Origin: Roseateles toxinivorans
GTDB taxonomy: Bacteria; Pseudomonadota; Gammaproteobacteria; Burkholderiales; Burkholderiaceae_C
Reading direction: 5' to 3'
NCBI RefSeq assembly: GCF_004362525.1
Contig: NZ_SNXS01000002.1
Location: 310,001 to 374,000 of the forward strand
DNA: 64,000 bases
Shown in pieces: positions 36,320 through 45,130 of this stretch (within the stretch, counting starts at the first letter, position 1; the number at the start of each line of letters is the position of its first letter). The notes under the pieces are model-generated. The model ran no database searches and had not been told where the DNA came from. It was given only the letters and a program-made list of their open reading frames with translations. The position numbers and the translations under genes were made by a program.

Positions 36320-36742
36320 ATGTCGGAAACCGCTGACACCCTGTTCTCCCATGTCAAACCCGAGCAGACCGGTTATGTGAGTGGAGGCCTTCGCGACTTC
36401 TTTCTCTACCGCGATCTGGGCGTCGCCGCCGCCACCCAGGGCAAGGTCATCGCGCACCTGGTGAAGGCCAATATGGCGCCCGAAAAAGGCACCGGCTGGC
36501 ACCGCCATGAGGCGGAGTTCCAGATCGTCATCATGCTCAAGGGCTGGGCCCGCTTCATGTACGACGACCAGGAGACGCTGGTCGAGGCCGGCGACTGCGT
36601 GCACCAGCGGCCCGGCATCAAGCATTTCCTGTTCGACTACTCGCCCGATATGGAATACCTCGAGATCGTCTCGCCGGCCGATTTCAAGACCATAGACGTC
36701 GAGCCGGTGTGCCCCATTCCGGATCCGACGCCCTGGAACTGA
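36320..36742 (+). CDS. Cupin-domain protein
   Basis: A 140-residue single cupin. The metal motif is present: GTGWHRHEAEFQIVIMLKGWA (motif 1, H-x-H and E) and GDCVHQRPGIKHFLF (motif 2, His). A metal-dependent enzyme or sensor function is possible. It stands alone, divergent from the transglutaminase gene, and ends at a strong terminator. Substrate unknown. Confidence 0.83.
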   Translation: MSETADTLFSHVKPEQTGYVSGGLRDFFLYRDLGVAAATQGKVIAHLVKANMAPEKGTGWHRHEAEFQIVIMLKGWARFMYDDQETLVEAGDCVHQRPGIKHFLFDYSPDMEYLEIVSPADFKTIDVEPVCPIPDPTPWN

Positions 36743-36765
36743 GCGGCGGCGCACGCTATTGCAGA

Positions 36766-36790
36766 GGCGGGCACCAAGCCGGTGCCCGCC
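36766..36790. terminator. Bidirectional terminator between convergent cupin and GST genes
   Basis: A perfect 10-bp stem (GGCGGGCACC, 36766-36775; GGTGCCCGCC, 36781-36790) with an AAGCC loop. It is followed on the plus strand by TTCCT, and it sits only 4 bp from the GST stop, so it can serve both strands. Confidence 0.75.
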
Positions 36791-36793
36791 TTC

Positions 36794-37450
36794 CTAAAAT
36801 TCAGCATCCAACTCGTCGATCTCATCCGGCTCATTGCGTGCCGCGTCCACCCACTCCTGCATCGCCGGCAGGGCCATGATCTGGCGGCAATAGGTGGTGC
36901 ATGTGGCGTCCAGCGGCACGTCATAGGTCAGGAAGCGTGTCACCACCGGCGCGAACATCGCATCGGCCATGCCGGGCTTGCTGCCGAACAGGTACGGCCC
37001 GCCATAGGTGGCCAGGCATTCGGACCAGATCGTCAGCACGCGGTCTATATCGCTCTGCGCCCGCGACCAGACCAGGAACCTCGGGAAGTGGGCCTTGATG
37101 TTCATCGGCAGCGAGGAGCGCATCGCGCTGAAGCCCGAGTGCATCTCGCCGCAGATGGCGCGGCAGTGCGCGCGGGCCGCCAGATCGGCCGGCAGCAGGC
37201 CGGCGCGTGGCTTGACCTCGTGCAGGTACTCGCCGATGGCCAGCGTGTCCCAGACGTGTATGCCCTCGTGCTCAAGAGCCGGCACACGCATCGAGGCGGA
37301 GAGCAGCAGCATCTCGGCCTTCATCGCCGGGTCGTCCGGTGAAATCACGTTCTCGCTGAACTCGAGCTTGGCGAACCTGGCCATCAGCCAGCCTCGCAAG
37401 GCCCAGGCGCCGTAGTTCTTGCTGCTGATCGTCAGTACCGCTTTGGTCAT
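36794..37450 (-). CDS. Glutathione S-transferase family protein
   Basis: A 218-residue protein with the thioredoxin-like N-terminal domain (SSKNYGAWALRGWLMARF, RVPALEHEGIHVWDTLAIGEYL, including the glutathione-contact VPAL and D-T/S motif) and an all-helical C-terminal domain. It resembles the maleylacetoacetate isomerase/beta-etherase-like GSTs of proteobacteria with a Ser-type active site. The frame is open to 37627, but ATG 37450 starts the family sequence. No pathway link is evident. Confidence 0.87.
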   Translation of the reverse strand: MTKAVLTISSKNYGAWALRGWLMARFAKLEFSENVISPDDPAMKAEMLLLSASMRVPALEHEGIHVWDTLAIGEYLHEVKPRAGLLPADLAARAHCRAICGEMHSGFSAMRSSLPMNIKAHFPRFLVWSRAQSDIDRVLTIWSECLATYGGPYLFGSKPGMADAMFAPVVTRFLTYDVPLDATCTTYCRQIMALPAMQEWVDAARNEPDEIDELDAEF

Positions 37451-37555
37451 GTCGGAGCTCCTGCTGCCAGCGACGGTTGCAAGCCCTGTGCCACATATGG
37501 CCGCGAGCCTTGGCTCGCAACTTGCATTCACCGCGGCCAGACTCCAACGAAGGCC

Positions 37556-38785
37556 ATGACCATGCTTTATCAAGCCTATCAAATGCAGTCTGACCTGATG
37601 TCGCCGCTGCGCCTGATGGCTCAGCACATGGCGGCTTCGCTATGGTTCCAGAAGACGGAGAAGACGACGGTGCGTACCTTGGCCGCCGCCTGCGACGTGA
37701 TGTCGCGCCTGCGTCTGACCCACGCCCGCCCGGCCTACGACATCACCGAGGCGATGGTCAACGGCCAGCCCGTGCCGGTGACCGAGGTGCCGGTGCAGCA
37801 ACTGCCCTTCGGCACCCTGCTGCACTTTCGCAAGGAGGGTCTGAGCGCCGCCGACGCCGACCAGCCGCGCGTGCTGCTGGTGGCGCCGCTGTCGGGCCAC
37901 TTTGCCACGCTGCTGCGCGAGACCGCGCGCACGCTGCTGCAGGACCACGATGTCTTCATCACCGACTGGCACAACGCCCGCGATGTCTCGCTGAGCCATG
38001 GCGGCTTCAGCCTCGACGACTACATCGATTACATGATGCAGTTCATCGCCACGATGGGCCTGGGCACCCATGTGGTGGCCGTCTGCCAGCCCTGCGTGGC
38101 AGCGCTGGCTGCCGCCGCGCTGATGGCCGAGGACGATCACCCCGCTCAGCCGCGCAGCCTGACCTTGATGGCCGGCCCGGTGGACTGCCGCGTCAACCCG
38201 ACCGAGGTCAACCGGCTGGCTACAGCGAAGCCCATCGAGTGGTTCGAAAAGAACCTGGTCAGCCATGTGCCGCTGCCGCACGTCGGCTTCGGCCGTCGCG
38301 TGTATCCCGGCTTTCTGCAGCTGACGGCCTTCCTGAACATGAACCTGGATCGGCACAAGCAGTCGTTCAAGCAGATGTACGAGCAACTGCTGGAAGGCCG
38401 CACCGACGAGGCGCGCACGATCCAGGTCTTCTACGACGAGTACCTGGCTGTCAACGACCTGCCGGCCGAGTTCTATCTGGAGACGGTGGAGAAGGTGTTC
38501 CAGACCTATGACCTGGCGATGGGCAAGCTGATGTACCGCGGCCGCCTGGTCAATCCGGCCGCGATACGCCGCACCGCGCTGATGACGGTCGAAGGCGAGC
38601 GCGACGACATCTGCGCCGTCGGCCAGACGGTGGCCGCGCAAGACCTCTGCCCCAGCATCCGGCCCTATCTGAAGACCCACCACATCCAGACCGGCGTAGG
38701 GCACTACGGCGTTTTCAGCGGTCGCAGGTGGAACCAGCAGATCTACCCACGCGTGCGCGACGCGATACACGCCAGCATTGCCTAG
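37556..38785 (+). CDS. phaZ: Intracellular polyhydroxyalkanoate depolymerase
   Basis: A 409-residue PhaZ of the intracellular type, which mobilises PHB granules. It uses a cysteine nucleophile in a lipase-like box (VVAVCQPC, C177), with D in VEGERDDICAVGQT and H in GVGHYGVFSG completing the triad. The N-terminal motif MLYQAYQMQSDLMSP is characteristic. It shows that the organism stores PHA. Divergent from the GST gene. Confidence 0.92.
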   Translation: MTMLYQAYQMQSDLMSPLRLMAQHMAASLWFQKTEKTTVRTLAAACDVMSRLRLTHARPAYDITEAMVNGQPVPVTEVPVQQLPFGTLLHFRKEGLSAADADQPRVLLVAPLSGHFATLLRETARTLLQDHDVFITDWHNARDVSLSHGGFSLDDYIDYMMQFIATMGLGTHVVAVCQPCVAALAAAALMAEDDHPAQPRSLTLMAGPVDCRVNPTEVNRLATAKPIEWFEKNLVSHVPLPHVGFGRRVYPGFLQLTAFLNMNLDRHKQSFKQMYEQLLEGRTDEARTIQVFYDEYLAVNDLPAEFYLETVEKVFQTYDLAMGKLMYRGRLVNPAAIRRTALMTVEGERDDICAVGQTVAAQDLCPSIRPYLKTHHIQTGVGHYGVFSGRRWNQQIYPRVRDAIHASIA

Positions 38786-38794
38786 GCGGCCGGC

Positions 38795-39736
38795 TCAGGG
38801 CACCGGCGTCAGCAACTCCCGCGCGGCAAAGAAGGCCGCCAGATTGCCCATCGCGCAGGCCAGCTGGGCGCGTTGTGCCTCGGGCGAGCGGCCCGACACA
38901 TGGGGCGTGAGCAGCACCTTGCCTGATGCAGCCAGGGCGGGTGGCACGACGGGCTCGCCATCGATCACATCGAGCGCGGCGCCGGCGATCTCGTCCGCCT
39001 GCAGGGCCGCGATCAGGGCCTCGGTATCGACCACGCTGCCGCGCGCGATATTGACCAGAAAGCCCTCGGGCCCCAGCGCCTGCAGCGCCTCGCGGTTGAC
39101 CAGATGGCGGGTCGCGGCGCCGCCGGGGCAGGCCAGCACCAGATAGTCGGACTCGGCCGCCAGCGCCAGCACCGACTCGACATGACGCCAGGGCAGCTCG
39201 GGCTTGGCCGTGCGCGTGCAGTAGGCGATCTGCATATCGAAGCCGGCCGCGCGGCGGGCGATCTGCTGGCCGATATTGCCCATGCCCAGCAAGCCCAGGC
39301 GGCGGCCGTTGATCGTGGGCCGCTCACCCCGGCTGGTCTGCCAGTCGCCGCGCTTGACGGCCGCGTCCAATGCCACCAGGCCGCGCGACAACCCCAGCAT
39401 CAGCGCCAGTGCGTGGTCGGCTACGGTGGCGTTGTTGACGCCCGGTGCGTGGCTGACCGCAATGCCGCGGGCGCGGGCCGCCGCCACGTCAATGTTCTCG
39501 TAGCCGGCGCCCCAGCTGCAGATCTGGCCCAGCTGAGGCAGCAGCGCCATCTGCGCCTCGCTGAAGCCCGTTGTGCCGTTGGTGAGCACCGCCCGCAGTG
39601 GCTGGCCGTGCAGCCGCTGCCACAGCGCCTCGCTATGGCCGGCCGGCTCATAGATCAGCTCATACAGCTCGCTGAGCGCAGCCACAAACGGCGCTTGCAG
39701 CGGAATCAGGACCAACAGGGTTTCGCGTTTGAGCAT
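38795..39736 (-). CDS. NAD-dependent D-2-hydroxyacid dehydrogenase
   Basis: A 313-residue enzyme with the Rossmann motif LGLLGMGNIGQQIARRA, the substrate arginine in NIARGSVVDTEAL, the acidic residue in DVIDGEP and the catalytic histidine in LLTPHVSGRSPEA. It interconverts a 2-keto acid and a D-2-hydroxyacid. It is divergent from the FAH-family gene, with the third ATGTATACAT palindrome in the shared promoter, so it probably belongs to the GntR regulon. It ends 9 bp from the convergent phaZ stop. Confidence 0.88.
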   Translation of the reverse strand: MLKRETLLVLIPLQAPFVAALSELYELIYEPAGHSEALWQRLHGQPLRAVLTNGTTGFSEAQMALLPQLGQICSWGAGYENIDVAAARARGIAVSHAPGVNNATVADHALALMLGLSRGLVALDAAVKRGDWQTSRGERPTINGRRLGLLGMGNIGQQIARRAAGFDMQIAYCTRTAKPELPWRHVESVLALAAESDYLVLACPGGAATRHLVNREALQALGPEGFLVNIARGSVVDTEALIAALQADEIAGAALDVIDGEPVVPPALAASGKVLLTPHVSGRSPEAQRAQLACAMGNLAAFFAARELLTPVP

Positions 39737-39794
39737 CGGGCTCTCCGGAACGGTTTGCGCACATCGCCTCAGGGTGTTCCCCAAAACACTTGTC

Positions 39795-39804
39795 ATGTAT
39801 ACAT
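39795..39804. promoter_or_regulatory. ATGTATACAT palindrome, predicted GntR operator 3
   Basis: Lies between the divergent D-2-hydroxyacid dehydrogenase gene (start 39736) and the FAH-family gene (start 39875). TTGTCA at 39791-39796 overlaps the operator, and TATTGT follows after about 17 bases, a plausible sigma70 promoter for the plus-strand operon that a bound repressor would block. Confidence 0.75.
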
Positions 39805-39874
39805 GATGCTGTTATTGTATTCACAACGCAGCGGCAGATGCGCGCTGACCCTGAATGCACTGAAAGGATTTCCC

Positions 39875-40789
39875 TTGAACTGGTATGCGATAGCTTCCTA
39901 CGAGCAGGGCAGCGGCCCGCGCGCCGCGCTGGTGCTGGACCAGCAACTGTATGACGTGGCCGCGCTGGGCTCGGACGCCAACCCTCTGCTGCAAGGCACG
40001 CAGCGCGTGATGGAGCAGTGGGAGACACACCGCGGCGCCGTCGAGGCTCTGGCAGCCAAGCTCGCCGCCGAGCGCGCTGCCGGCCGCATCCAGCCGCTGG
40101 CCGAAGGCAGCTACAAGCTGCTGCCGCCGTACCGCCCGGCGCGCATCTTCGGCGCCGCATCGAACTACTACGAGCATGCCCGCGAGATGGGCACGAAGCT
40201 GGCGCCGCGCAGCGAAAGCGCGCCCTACTGCTTCATGAAGGCCGACACCAGCGTGATCGGCAGCGGCGACGATGTCGTCAAGCCGGCCGAGACGCAGAAG
40301 CTGGACTGGGAGGTCGAGCTGGGCGTGGTCATCGGCCGCCAGTGCCGGCATGTGACGGTCGAGCAGGCCTATGACGTGATCGCCGGCTACACGGTGTTCA
40401 ACGACATCAGCGCCCGCGACCTGAACCGCCGCAGCGACTACCCGTTCACCCACGACTGGTTCCGCGGCAAGAGCTTCGACACCTTCGGCCCGATGGGCCC
40501 CTGGGTGGTGCCGCGACAATGCATTGCCGAGCCGCAGAAGCTGCGCATGCGCCTGGACGTCAACGACCAGACCATGCAGGACGACACGGCCGAGGGCATG
40601 ATCTTCAATATCGCCGAGCAGATCGCCTACCTGTCATCGCTGCTGACGCTGAAGCCCGGCGACCTGATCGCCACCGGCACGCCCACTGGGGTGGGCATGG
40701 GCCGCGGCGTCTATCTGCAGGCCGGTGATGTGATGATGGCCAGCATCGAGCAGATTGGCAGCCTGCGCAATCGTGTCGTGGCCGCGTAA
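39875..40789 (+). CDS. Fumarylacetoacetate hydrolase (FAH) family enzyme
   Basis: A 304-residue enzyme with the FAH core: KADTSVIGSGDDVVKP, the metal ligands in LDWEVELGVVIGR (E-x-E) and YTVFNDISARDLNRR, then LKPGDLIATGTPTGVGMG. The family includes hydrolases, decarboxylases and hydratases of ring-cleavage products, such as 4-oxalocrotonate decarboxylase. It starts at TTG 39875, supported by AAGGA (39864-39868); no nearby in-frame ATG fits. It is the first gene of an operon with the ABC transporter and an extradiol-type VOC protein. Confidence 0.88.
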   Translation: MNWYAIASYEQGSGPRAALVLDQQLYDVAALGSDANPLLQGTQRVMEQWETHRGAVEALAAKLAAERAAGRIQPLAEGSYKLLPPYRPARIFGAASNYYEHAREMGTKLAPRSESAPYCFMKADTSVIGSGDDVVKPAETQKLDWEVELGVVIGRQCRHVTVEQAYDVIAGYTVFNDISARDLNRRSDYPFTHDWFRGKSFDTFGPMGPWVVPRQCIAEPQKLRMRLDVNDQTMQDDTAEGMIFNIAEQIAYLSSLLTLKPGDLIATGTPTGVGMGRGVYLQAGDVMMASIEQIGSLRNRVVAA

Positions 40790-40816
40790 GCCCTTGAGCC
40801 CCTGAGAAAGAACCGC

Positions 40817-41818
40817 ATGTTCACATCCCTTCTTCGCACTACCTTTGCGCCGTTGCTGCTCGCCAGCGCCGCCCTGCTCAGCCCCGCCGCCCAGGCCCTG
40901 GACAAGGTCAAGTTCAACCTCGCCTGGCTGCCCCAGGGCAGCACCGGCGGCGTGCTGGTAGCCGCCGCCAAGGGCTTCTACGCCGAGGCGGGGCTGGAGG
41001 TGACGGCGCAGCGCGGCTACGGCGGCCAGCGCACCGTCAACGAAGTGGACCAGGGTCTGTTCGAATTTGGCTACGGCGACCCGATCAGCGTGATGCTGAA
41101 CCGCGCCAATGGCGGCAAGACGGTGATGGTGGGAGCCATCAACACCGTCTGGCCGGCCGCCCTGTGCTATGTGGAAACGCCCAAGCGCAAGCTGCGCACG
41201 CTGGCCGATCTGAAGGGCCTGAGCCTCGGCGGCGGCGGTGCCTCGCCGCTGCAGAACATCGTGCCGGCCTGGTTGGCCGCCAACGGCCTGCCGGCCAACC
41301 ATGTGAAGCTGCTGCGCCTGGACCCGTCGGTGATCAACCCGTCCTTCATGGAGGGCCGCATCGACCTGGCCGAATGCTGGGAGGGCGCCAACAAGCCGCT
41401 GCTCGAATGGCTGGCCGCGCGCGACGGCAAGACCCTGGGCATGCTGCGCTACCGCGACTTCAATCTGAACATCTACGGCAATGGCATCGTCACCAGCGAG
41501 AAGCTTATCGAGACCAACCCCGATCTGGTCAAGCGCTTCGTCAAGGCCACCTACAAGGGCTACGAGTTCATGCGCCAGGACCCGGAGGGCGCGGCCGACC
41601 TGATCGTCGCCAACAACCGCCTGCTGGCCCGCGACATCCTGCTCAAGCAGATCAAGGAAACCGTGTCCATCATTGGCGACCCGAGCGCCGACAGCAAGAA
41701 GCTCGGCTACATCCGCGCCGACCGCATGCACGGCACGATCGAGTTCGCCAAGAAGGCCTTCAACGTCACCGCCTCGGTGCGCGGTGGCGAGGTCTACACG
41801 AATCGATTCATCGACTGA
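40817..41818 (+). CDS. ABC transporter substrate-binding protein (NitT/TauT, SsuA/THI5-like)
   Basis: A 333-residue periplasmic protein with a signal peptide cleaved near AQA (27). The family motifs are VKFNLAWLPQGSTGGVLVAA, KGFYAEAGLEV, and DLAECWEGANKP. THI5/SsuA-like proteins bind pyrimidine precursors, sulfonates and aromatic acids. The transporter is completed by the permease and ATPase genes downstream, with a VOC gene inserted between. Regulation by operator 3 suggests it imports the pathway substrate. Confidence 0.9.
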   Translation: MFTSLLRTTFAPLLLASAALLSPAAQALDKVKFNLAWLPQGSTGGVLVAAAKGFYAEAGLEVTAQRGYGGQRTVNEVDQGLFEFGYGDPISVMLNRANGGKTVMVGAINTVWPAALCYVETPKRKLRTLADLKGLSLGGGGASPLQNIVPAWLAANGLPANHVKLLRLDPSVINPSFMEGRIDLAECWEGANKPLLEWLAARDGKTLGMLRYRDFNLNIYGNGIVTSEKLIETNPDLVKRFVKATYKGYEFMRQDPEGAADLIVANNRLLARDILLKQIKETVSIIGDPSADSKKLGYIRADRMHGTIEFAKKAFNVTASVRGGEVYTNRFID

Positions 41819-41838
41819 TCCAGGACCGGGAGACAGCC

Positions 41839-42381
41839 ATGGAAACTCTACGCCCCCGCCGCCTCGGCCATATCGTGCTGATGGTGCGCGACATCCACGC
41901 CTCGGTGAAGTTCTACACCGAGGTGATGGGCCTCGCCGTCTCCGACTGGATCAGCGACCAGATGGTGTTTCTGCGCGCCAGCAGCGACCACCATGATCTG
42001 GCGCTGTCGCAGATCCCGAAGGACTCGCCCGACATCAACGACCTGCCGCGCTACAGCCGGCCCGGCGTCGAGCACTTCTCGTATCTGGTCGATGACATGG
42101 CAGAGATGGAGCGCGCGGTGCGTGTGCTGCAGGCCCATGGCATCGAGATCGTGCGCGGCATCGGCAAGCATGGCCCGGGGGAGAACCTGTTCCTGGTGTT
42201 CAAGGACCCGGACGGCAACAACGTCGAGCTCTACTGCGAGATGACGCAGATCGGCCCTGATCGCCCCTACGAAGCCAAGGTCTGGGAGCGCAATATCGAC
42301 TCGTTCGACCAGTGGCGCTTCGAGCGCTTCGTCGTGCCACCGCCGGCTGCCGTGGTGGCGGCGAAGCAAGGAAAGAAGTAA
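41839..42381 (+). CDS. VOC family extradiol-dioxygenase-like protein
   Basis: A 180-residue VOC protein related to catechol 2,3-dioxygenases: LGHIVLMVRDIHASVKFYTE, GVEHFSYLVDDMAEMERA and KDPDGNNVELYCEM give the three metal ligands (H, H, E). It could cleave an aromatic ring or act on a ring-cleavage product. It is encoded inside the ABC transporter operon, 20 bp after the binding protein and 3 bp before the permease gene. This coupling of uptake and catalysis suggests its substrate is the transported compound. Confidence 0.86.
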   Translation: METLRPRRLGHIVLMVRDIHASVKFYTEVMGLAVSDWISDQMVFLRASSDHHDLALSQIPKDSPDINDLPRYSRPGVEHFSYLVDDMAEMERAVRVLQAHGIEIVRGIGKHGPGENLFLVFKDPDGNNVELYCEMTQIGPDRPYEAKVWERNIDSFDQWRFERFVVPPPAAVVAAKQGKK

Positions 42382-42384
42382 GCC

Positions 42385-43131
42385 ATGGCCAAGCGCTGGT
42401 TGGAAGCGATTCTGTTCTGGGGCCTGCTGGCCCTGCTGTGGGAGTTCGGCGTCGGCTGGCTGGGCATCCGCCGCTACCTGCTGCCGCCGTTCAGCGATGT
42501 GCTGATCGCCGGCTGGAATGCCCGCGAGCCGCTGATGAGCAACACCTGGGTGACCACGGTCGAGGTGCTGGTCGGCTTTGTGGCGGCCGTGCTCGGTGGC
42601 GTGCTGCTGGGCGTGTTGATACACATCAGTGCCTTTGCGCGGCGCACGCTGTACCCGCTGATCACCGCGCTGCAAAGCATGCCCAAGATCGCGCTGGCGC
42701 CGCTGATGATCGTCTGGTTCGGCTACGGTTTTGCGTCCAAGGTGGCGGCTACGTTTCTGTTCGCCTTCTTCCCCATCGTCATCGCGACCCTGGGCGGGAT
42801 GCAGAACGTGGCCATCAATCTGGACGAGCACTTCCGGGCGCTGGGCGCCTCGCGTTGGGACTTCTTCTGGCGCCTGCAGGTCCCTGCGGCGCTGCCGGCT
42901 TTCGTCGATGGCGTCAAGGTCGCTATGCCGCTGGCCGTGATCGGCGCCATCGTCGGCGAGTTCATCGGAGCCGAGGAGGGTCTGGGCCACTTGATGACCA
43001 TGGCCACGGCCAACGGACAGACCGATCTGATGTTCGCCGCCATTCTGGTCATCACCGCCCTGGCCGTGGCCCTGTATGCGGTGGTCGAACGCCTGGCGCG
43101 CGCCGTCTGGTGGCGTGGCATTTCCTTCTGA
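42385..43131 (+). CDS. ABC transporter permease (NitT/TauT type)
   Basis: A 248-residue permease with about six transmembrane helices. The EAA loop is present as AINLDEHFRALGASRWDFFWRL split at the turn, followed by PAALPAFVDGVKVAM. Typical of SsuC/TauC-like transporters. The gene starts 3 bp after the VOC gene. Confidence 0.9.
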   Translation: MAKRWLEAILFWGLLALLWEFGVGWLGIRRYLLPPFSDVLIAGWNAREPLMSNTWVTTVEVLVGFVAAVLGGVLLGVLIHISAFARRTLYPLITALQSMPKIALAPLMIVWFGYGFASKVAATFLFAFFPIVIATLGGMQNVAINLDEHFRALGASRWDFFWRLQVPAALPAFVDGVKVAMPLAVIGAIVGEFIGAEEGLGHLMTMATANGQTDLMFAAILVITALAVALYAVVERLARAVWWRGISF

Positions 43132-43139
43132 GAGCGGCG

Positions 43140-43910
43140 ATGAACACAGATAACAAGCCCGCGATTGCGGTCAGCAATGTGCTGAAGACCTTTGCCGGCA
43201 AGCACGAGGTCAAGGCGCTGGAGTCGGTGGACCTGGCCATCGCGCCGCACGAGTTCGTGTCGATACTCGGCCCCAGCGGCTGCGGTAAGAGCACCTTGCT
43301 GCGCATCGTTGCCGGGCTCACGCCCTACGAGGGCGGCGAGGTGCTGGTGAACCAGAAGCGCGTCACCGGCCCCAGCCCCGAGATCGGCGTCGTGTTCCAG
43401 AGCAGCAATATGCTGCCCTGGTTGACCGTCGGCCAGAACCTCGCGCTGGGCGCAAAGCTGCGCAAGATTCCCGAGGCTCAGGCCGCGCCCAAGATCGCGC
43501 AGCTGACCGAGATGCTGGGGCTCAAGGGCTTCGAGAACAACCATCCGCACCAGCTGTCGGGCGGCATGCGCCAGCGTGCGGCCATCGGCCAGATCCTGGC
43601 CCTGGACCCGCAGATCCTGTTGATGGACGAGCCGTTCGGCGCGCTCGATGCGCTGACCCGCGACAAGCTCAATGTCGAGCTCTTGCGCATCTGGCAGGAG
43701 CAGCGCCAGACGGTGCTCTTGGTCACGCACAGCATCGCCGAGGCGGTGTTCCTGTCGGACCGCGTGCTGGTGATGTCGGGCCGGCCGGGCCGCGTAGTAC
43801 GCGAGGTGGCCATCGATCTGCCGCGCCCGCGCATGCCGGAGACGATCAAGCAGGACCCGCGCTATGGCGAGTACATCTCGGAATTGTCCAAGCTGATGGG
43901 TGTGTATTGA
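43140..43910 (+). CDS. ABC transporter ATP-binding protein (NitT/TauT type)
   Basis: A 256-residue ATPase with Walker A GPSGCGKSTLLRIVAG, signature LSGGMRQRAAIGQ, Walker B ILLMDEPFGALDALTR and the H-loop THSIAEAVFL. It energises the importer formed with the two preceding transport genes. The start ATG is at 43140, 8 bp after the permease stop. Confidence 0.92.
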   Translation: MNTDNKPAIAVSNVLKTFAGKHEVKALESVDLAIAPHEFVSILGPSGCGKSTLLRIVAGLTPYEGGEVLVNQKRVTGPSPEIGVVFQSSNMLPWLTVGQNLALGAKLRKIPEAQAAPKIAQLTEMLGLKGFENNHPHQLSGGMRQRAAIGQILALDPQILLMDEPFGALDALTRDKLNVELLRIWQEQRQTVLLVTHSIAEAVFLSDRVLVMSGRPGRVVREVAIDLPRPRMPETIKQDPRYGEYISELSKLMGVY

Positions 43911-43937
43911 GATGAAGTGGACCGAGCGTTTTGCTGT

Positions 43938-44140
43938 TGTGTGGCGGCAGAGGGGGCGGGGGGGCGGCCACTGCGGGCTACTGCGCGTGTCTTCTGGACC
44001 CGAGAGCCTGCACCCTGGCTGCAGCAGGGATGAGGGCGTGCCGGTCGCAGCGGGCATAAAGAAGCCGGAGTCCGGACCGTCCAGGGCGGGACTAGGCTTC
44101 AGCCCGCAGCGGCCGGCGCGCCCTCGTCTCTGCCGCTCCA
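43938..44140. repeat. Intergenic repeat element copy A
   Basis: Non-coding. The right part (44018-44136, from GCTGCAGCAGGGATGAGGG to the CTGCCGC end) is closely similar to 46214-46333 in the same orientation. The left part (43938-43982) is an imperfect inverted copy of the right end. Together with copy B it brackets the alpha/beta hydrolase and DapA-family genes. The element ends about 25 bp before the hydrolase start. It looks like a REP/MITE-type repeat. Confidence 0.7.
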
Positions 44141-44164
44141 GCGTCTATGTGGCGTATCACTGAC

Positions 44165-45073
44165 ATGAGCACCGACCTTCAAGCACTGCTGCGCGCGATC
44201 GGCCCGCGCTGGGCAACCGACATCAACAGCCACCGCGACCAAGTGGTGCGTGCCTACAGCGCTGTGCTGGCCGATCGGCCACTGCCGGGCTTGGCGATCC
44301 AGCGCGACCAGGCCTATGGCGAGCACCCGCGCCAGCGGCTGGATGTCTACCAGAGCCATGAGGCACAGCAGCCAGGCGCCTGCCTGCCCATCATGATGTT
44401 CGTCCACGGCGGCGCGTTTCTGCGCGGGCAGATGAATCCGACCGAGCAGGTCTACGGCAATGTGCCGCGCTTCTTTGCGCGCCATGGCTTCATCGGCATC
44501 AATGTCGAGTACCGGCTGGCGCCCGAGGCGCCGTTCCCGGCCGGTGCGCAAGACCTGGCCCTGGCGGTGGACTGGGTGCGTGCCCATGCGACCAGCTTCG
44601 GCGGCGATGCGCGGCGCCTCGTGCTCGTCGGTCACTCGGCCGGCGGCGCCCATGTGGCCAGCTATGTCTGCGATCCGCGAGTGCAGCCTGTGCAGCCGAA
44701 AGTGGCGGGCGTGGTGTTGATCAGCGCGCGGCTGCGTGCCGATGTGCGGCCCGACAACCCGAACGCAGCCGGCGTGCGGGCCTACTTCGGTGAGGACGAG
44801 GCTCGCTACGAACCCGACTCGGCTGTCACGCACGCCGCACGGCTGAACGTGCCGGCCCTGGTGGCGGTCGCCGAGTACGAGAACCCCTGGCTGGACGTTT
44901 ACGCGGCGGAGTTCTGCCACCGCGTCGGCCTGGCTCAGGGAAGGGCGCCGCGCTCGATCTGGTTGCCTGTGCACAACCACACATCCATCGTCGCCCACAT
45001 CGACAGCGGCGATGACGCCTTTGGCGAGCAGCTGCTGGACTTCAGCCGCGGCCTCGCGCCCTGCCCTTCCTAG
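44165..45073 (+). CDS. Alpha/beta hydrolase, HSL/arylformamidase-like
   Basis: A 302-residue hydrolase with the oxyanion motif MMFVHGGAFLRG, the nucleophile elbow LVGHSAGGAHVASYV and the terminal histidine in LPVHNHTSIVAHI. This is the hormone-sensitive-lipase-like group that includes alpha/beta-fold arylformamidases. With kynureninase 4 kb downstream, N-formylkynurenine hydrolysis is an attractive guess, but a deformylase or esterase for another pathway intermediate is equally possible. It is flanked by two copies of the intergenic repeat. Confidence 0.8.
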   Translation: MSTDLQALLRAIGPRWATDINSHRDQVVRAYSAVLADRPLPGLAIQRDQAYGEHPRQRLDVYQSHEAQQPGACLPIMMFVHGGAFLRGQMNPTEQVYGNVPRFFARHGFIGINVEYRLAPEAPFPAGAQDLALAVDWVRAHATSFGGDARRLVLVGHSAGGAHVASYVCDPRVQPVQPKVAGVVLISARLRADVRPDNPNAAGVRAYFGEDEARYEPDSAVTHAARLNVPALVAVAEYENPWLDVYAAEFCHRVGLAQGRAPRSIWLPVHNHTSIVAHIDSGDDAFGEQLLDFSRGLAPCPS

Positions 45074-45130
45074 CGGCGAACGCCGCACAGCGCCCCCAGG
45101 CGCTCCCCCATTTCATTCCTGGAGATACCC

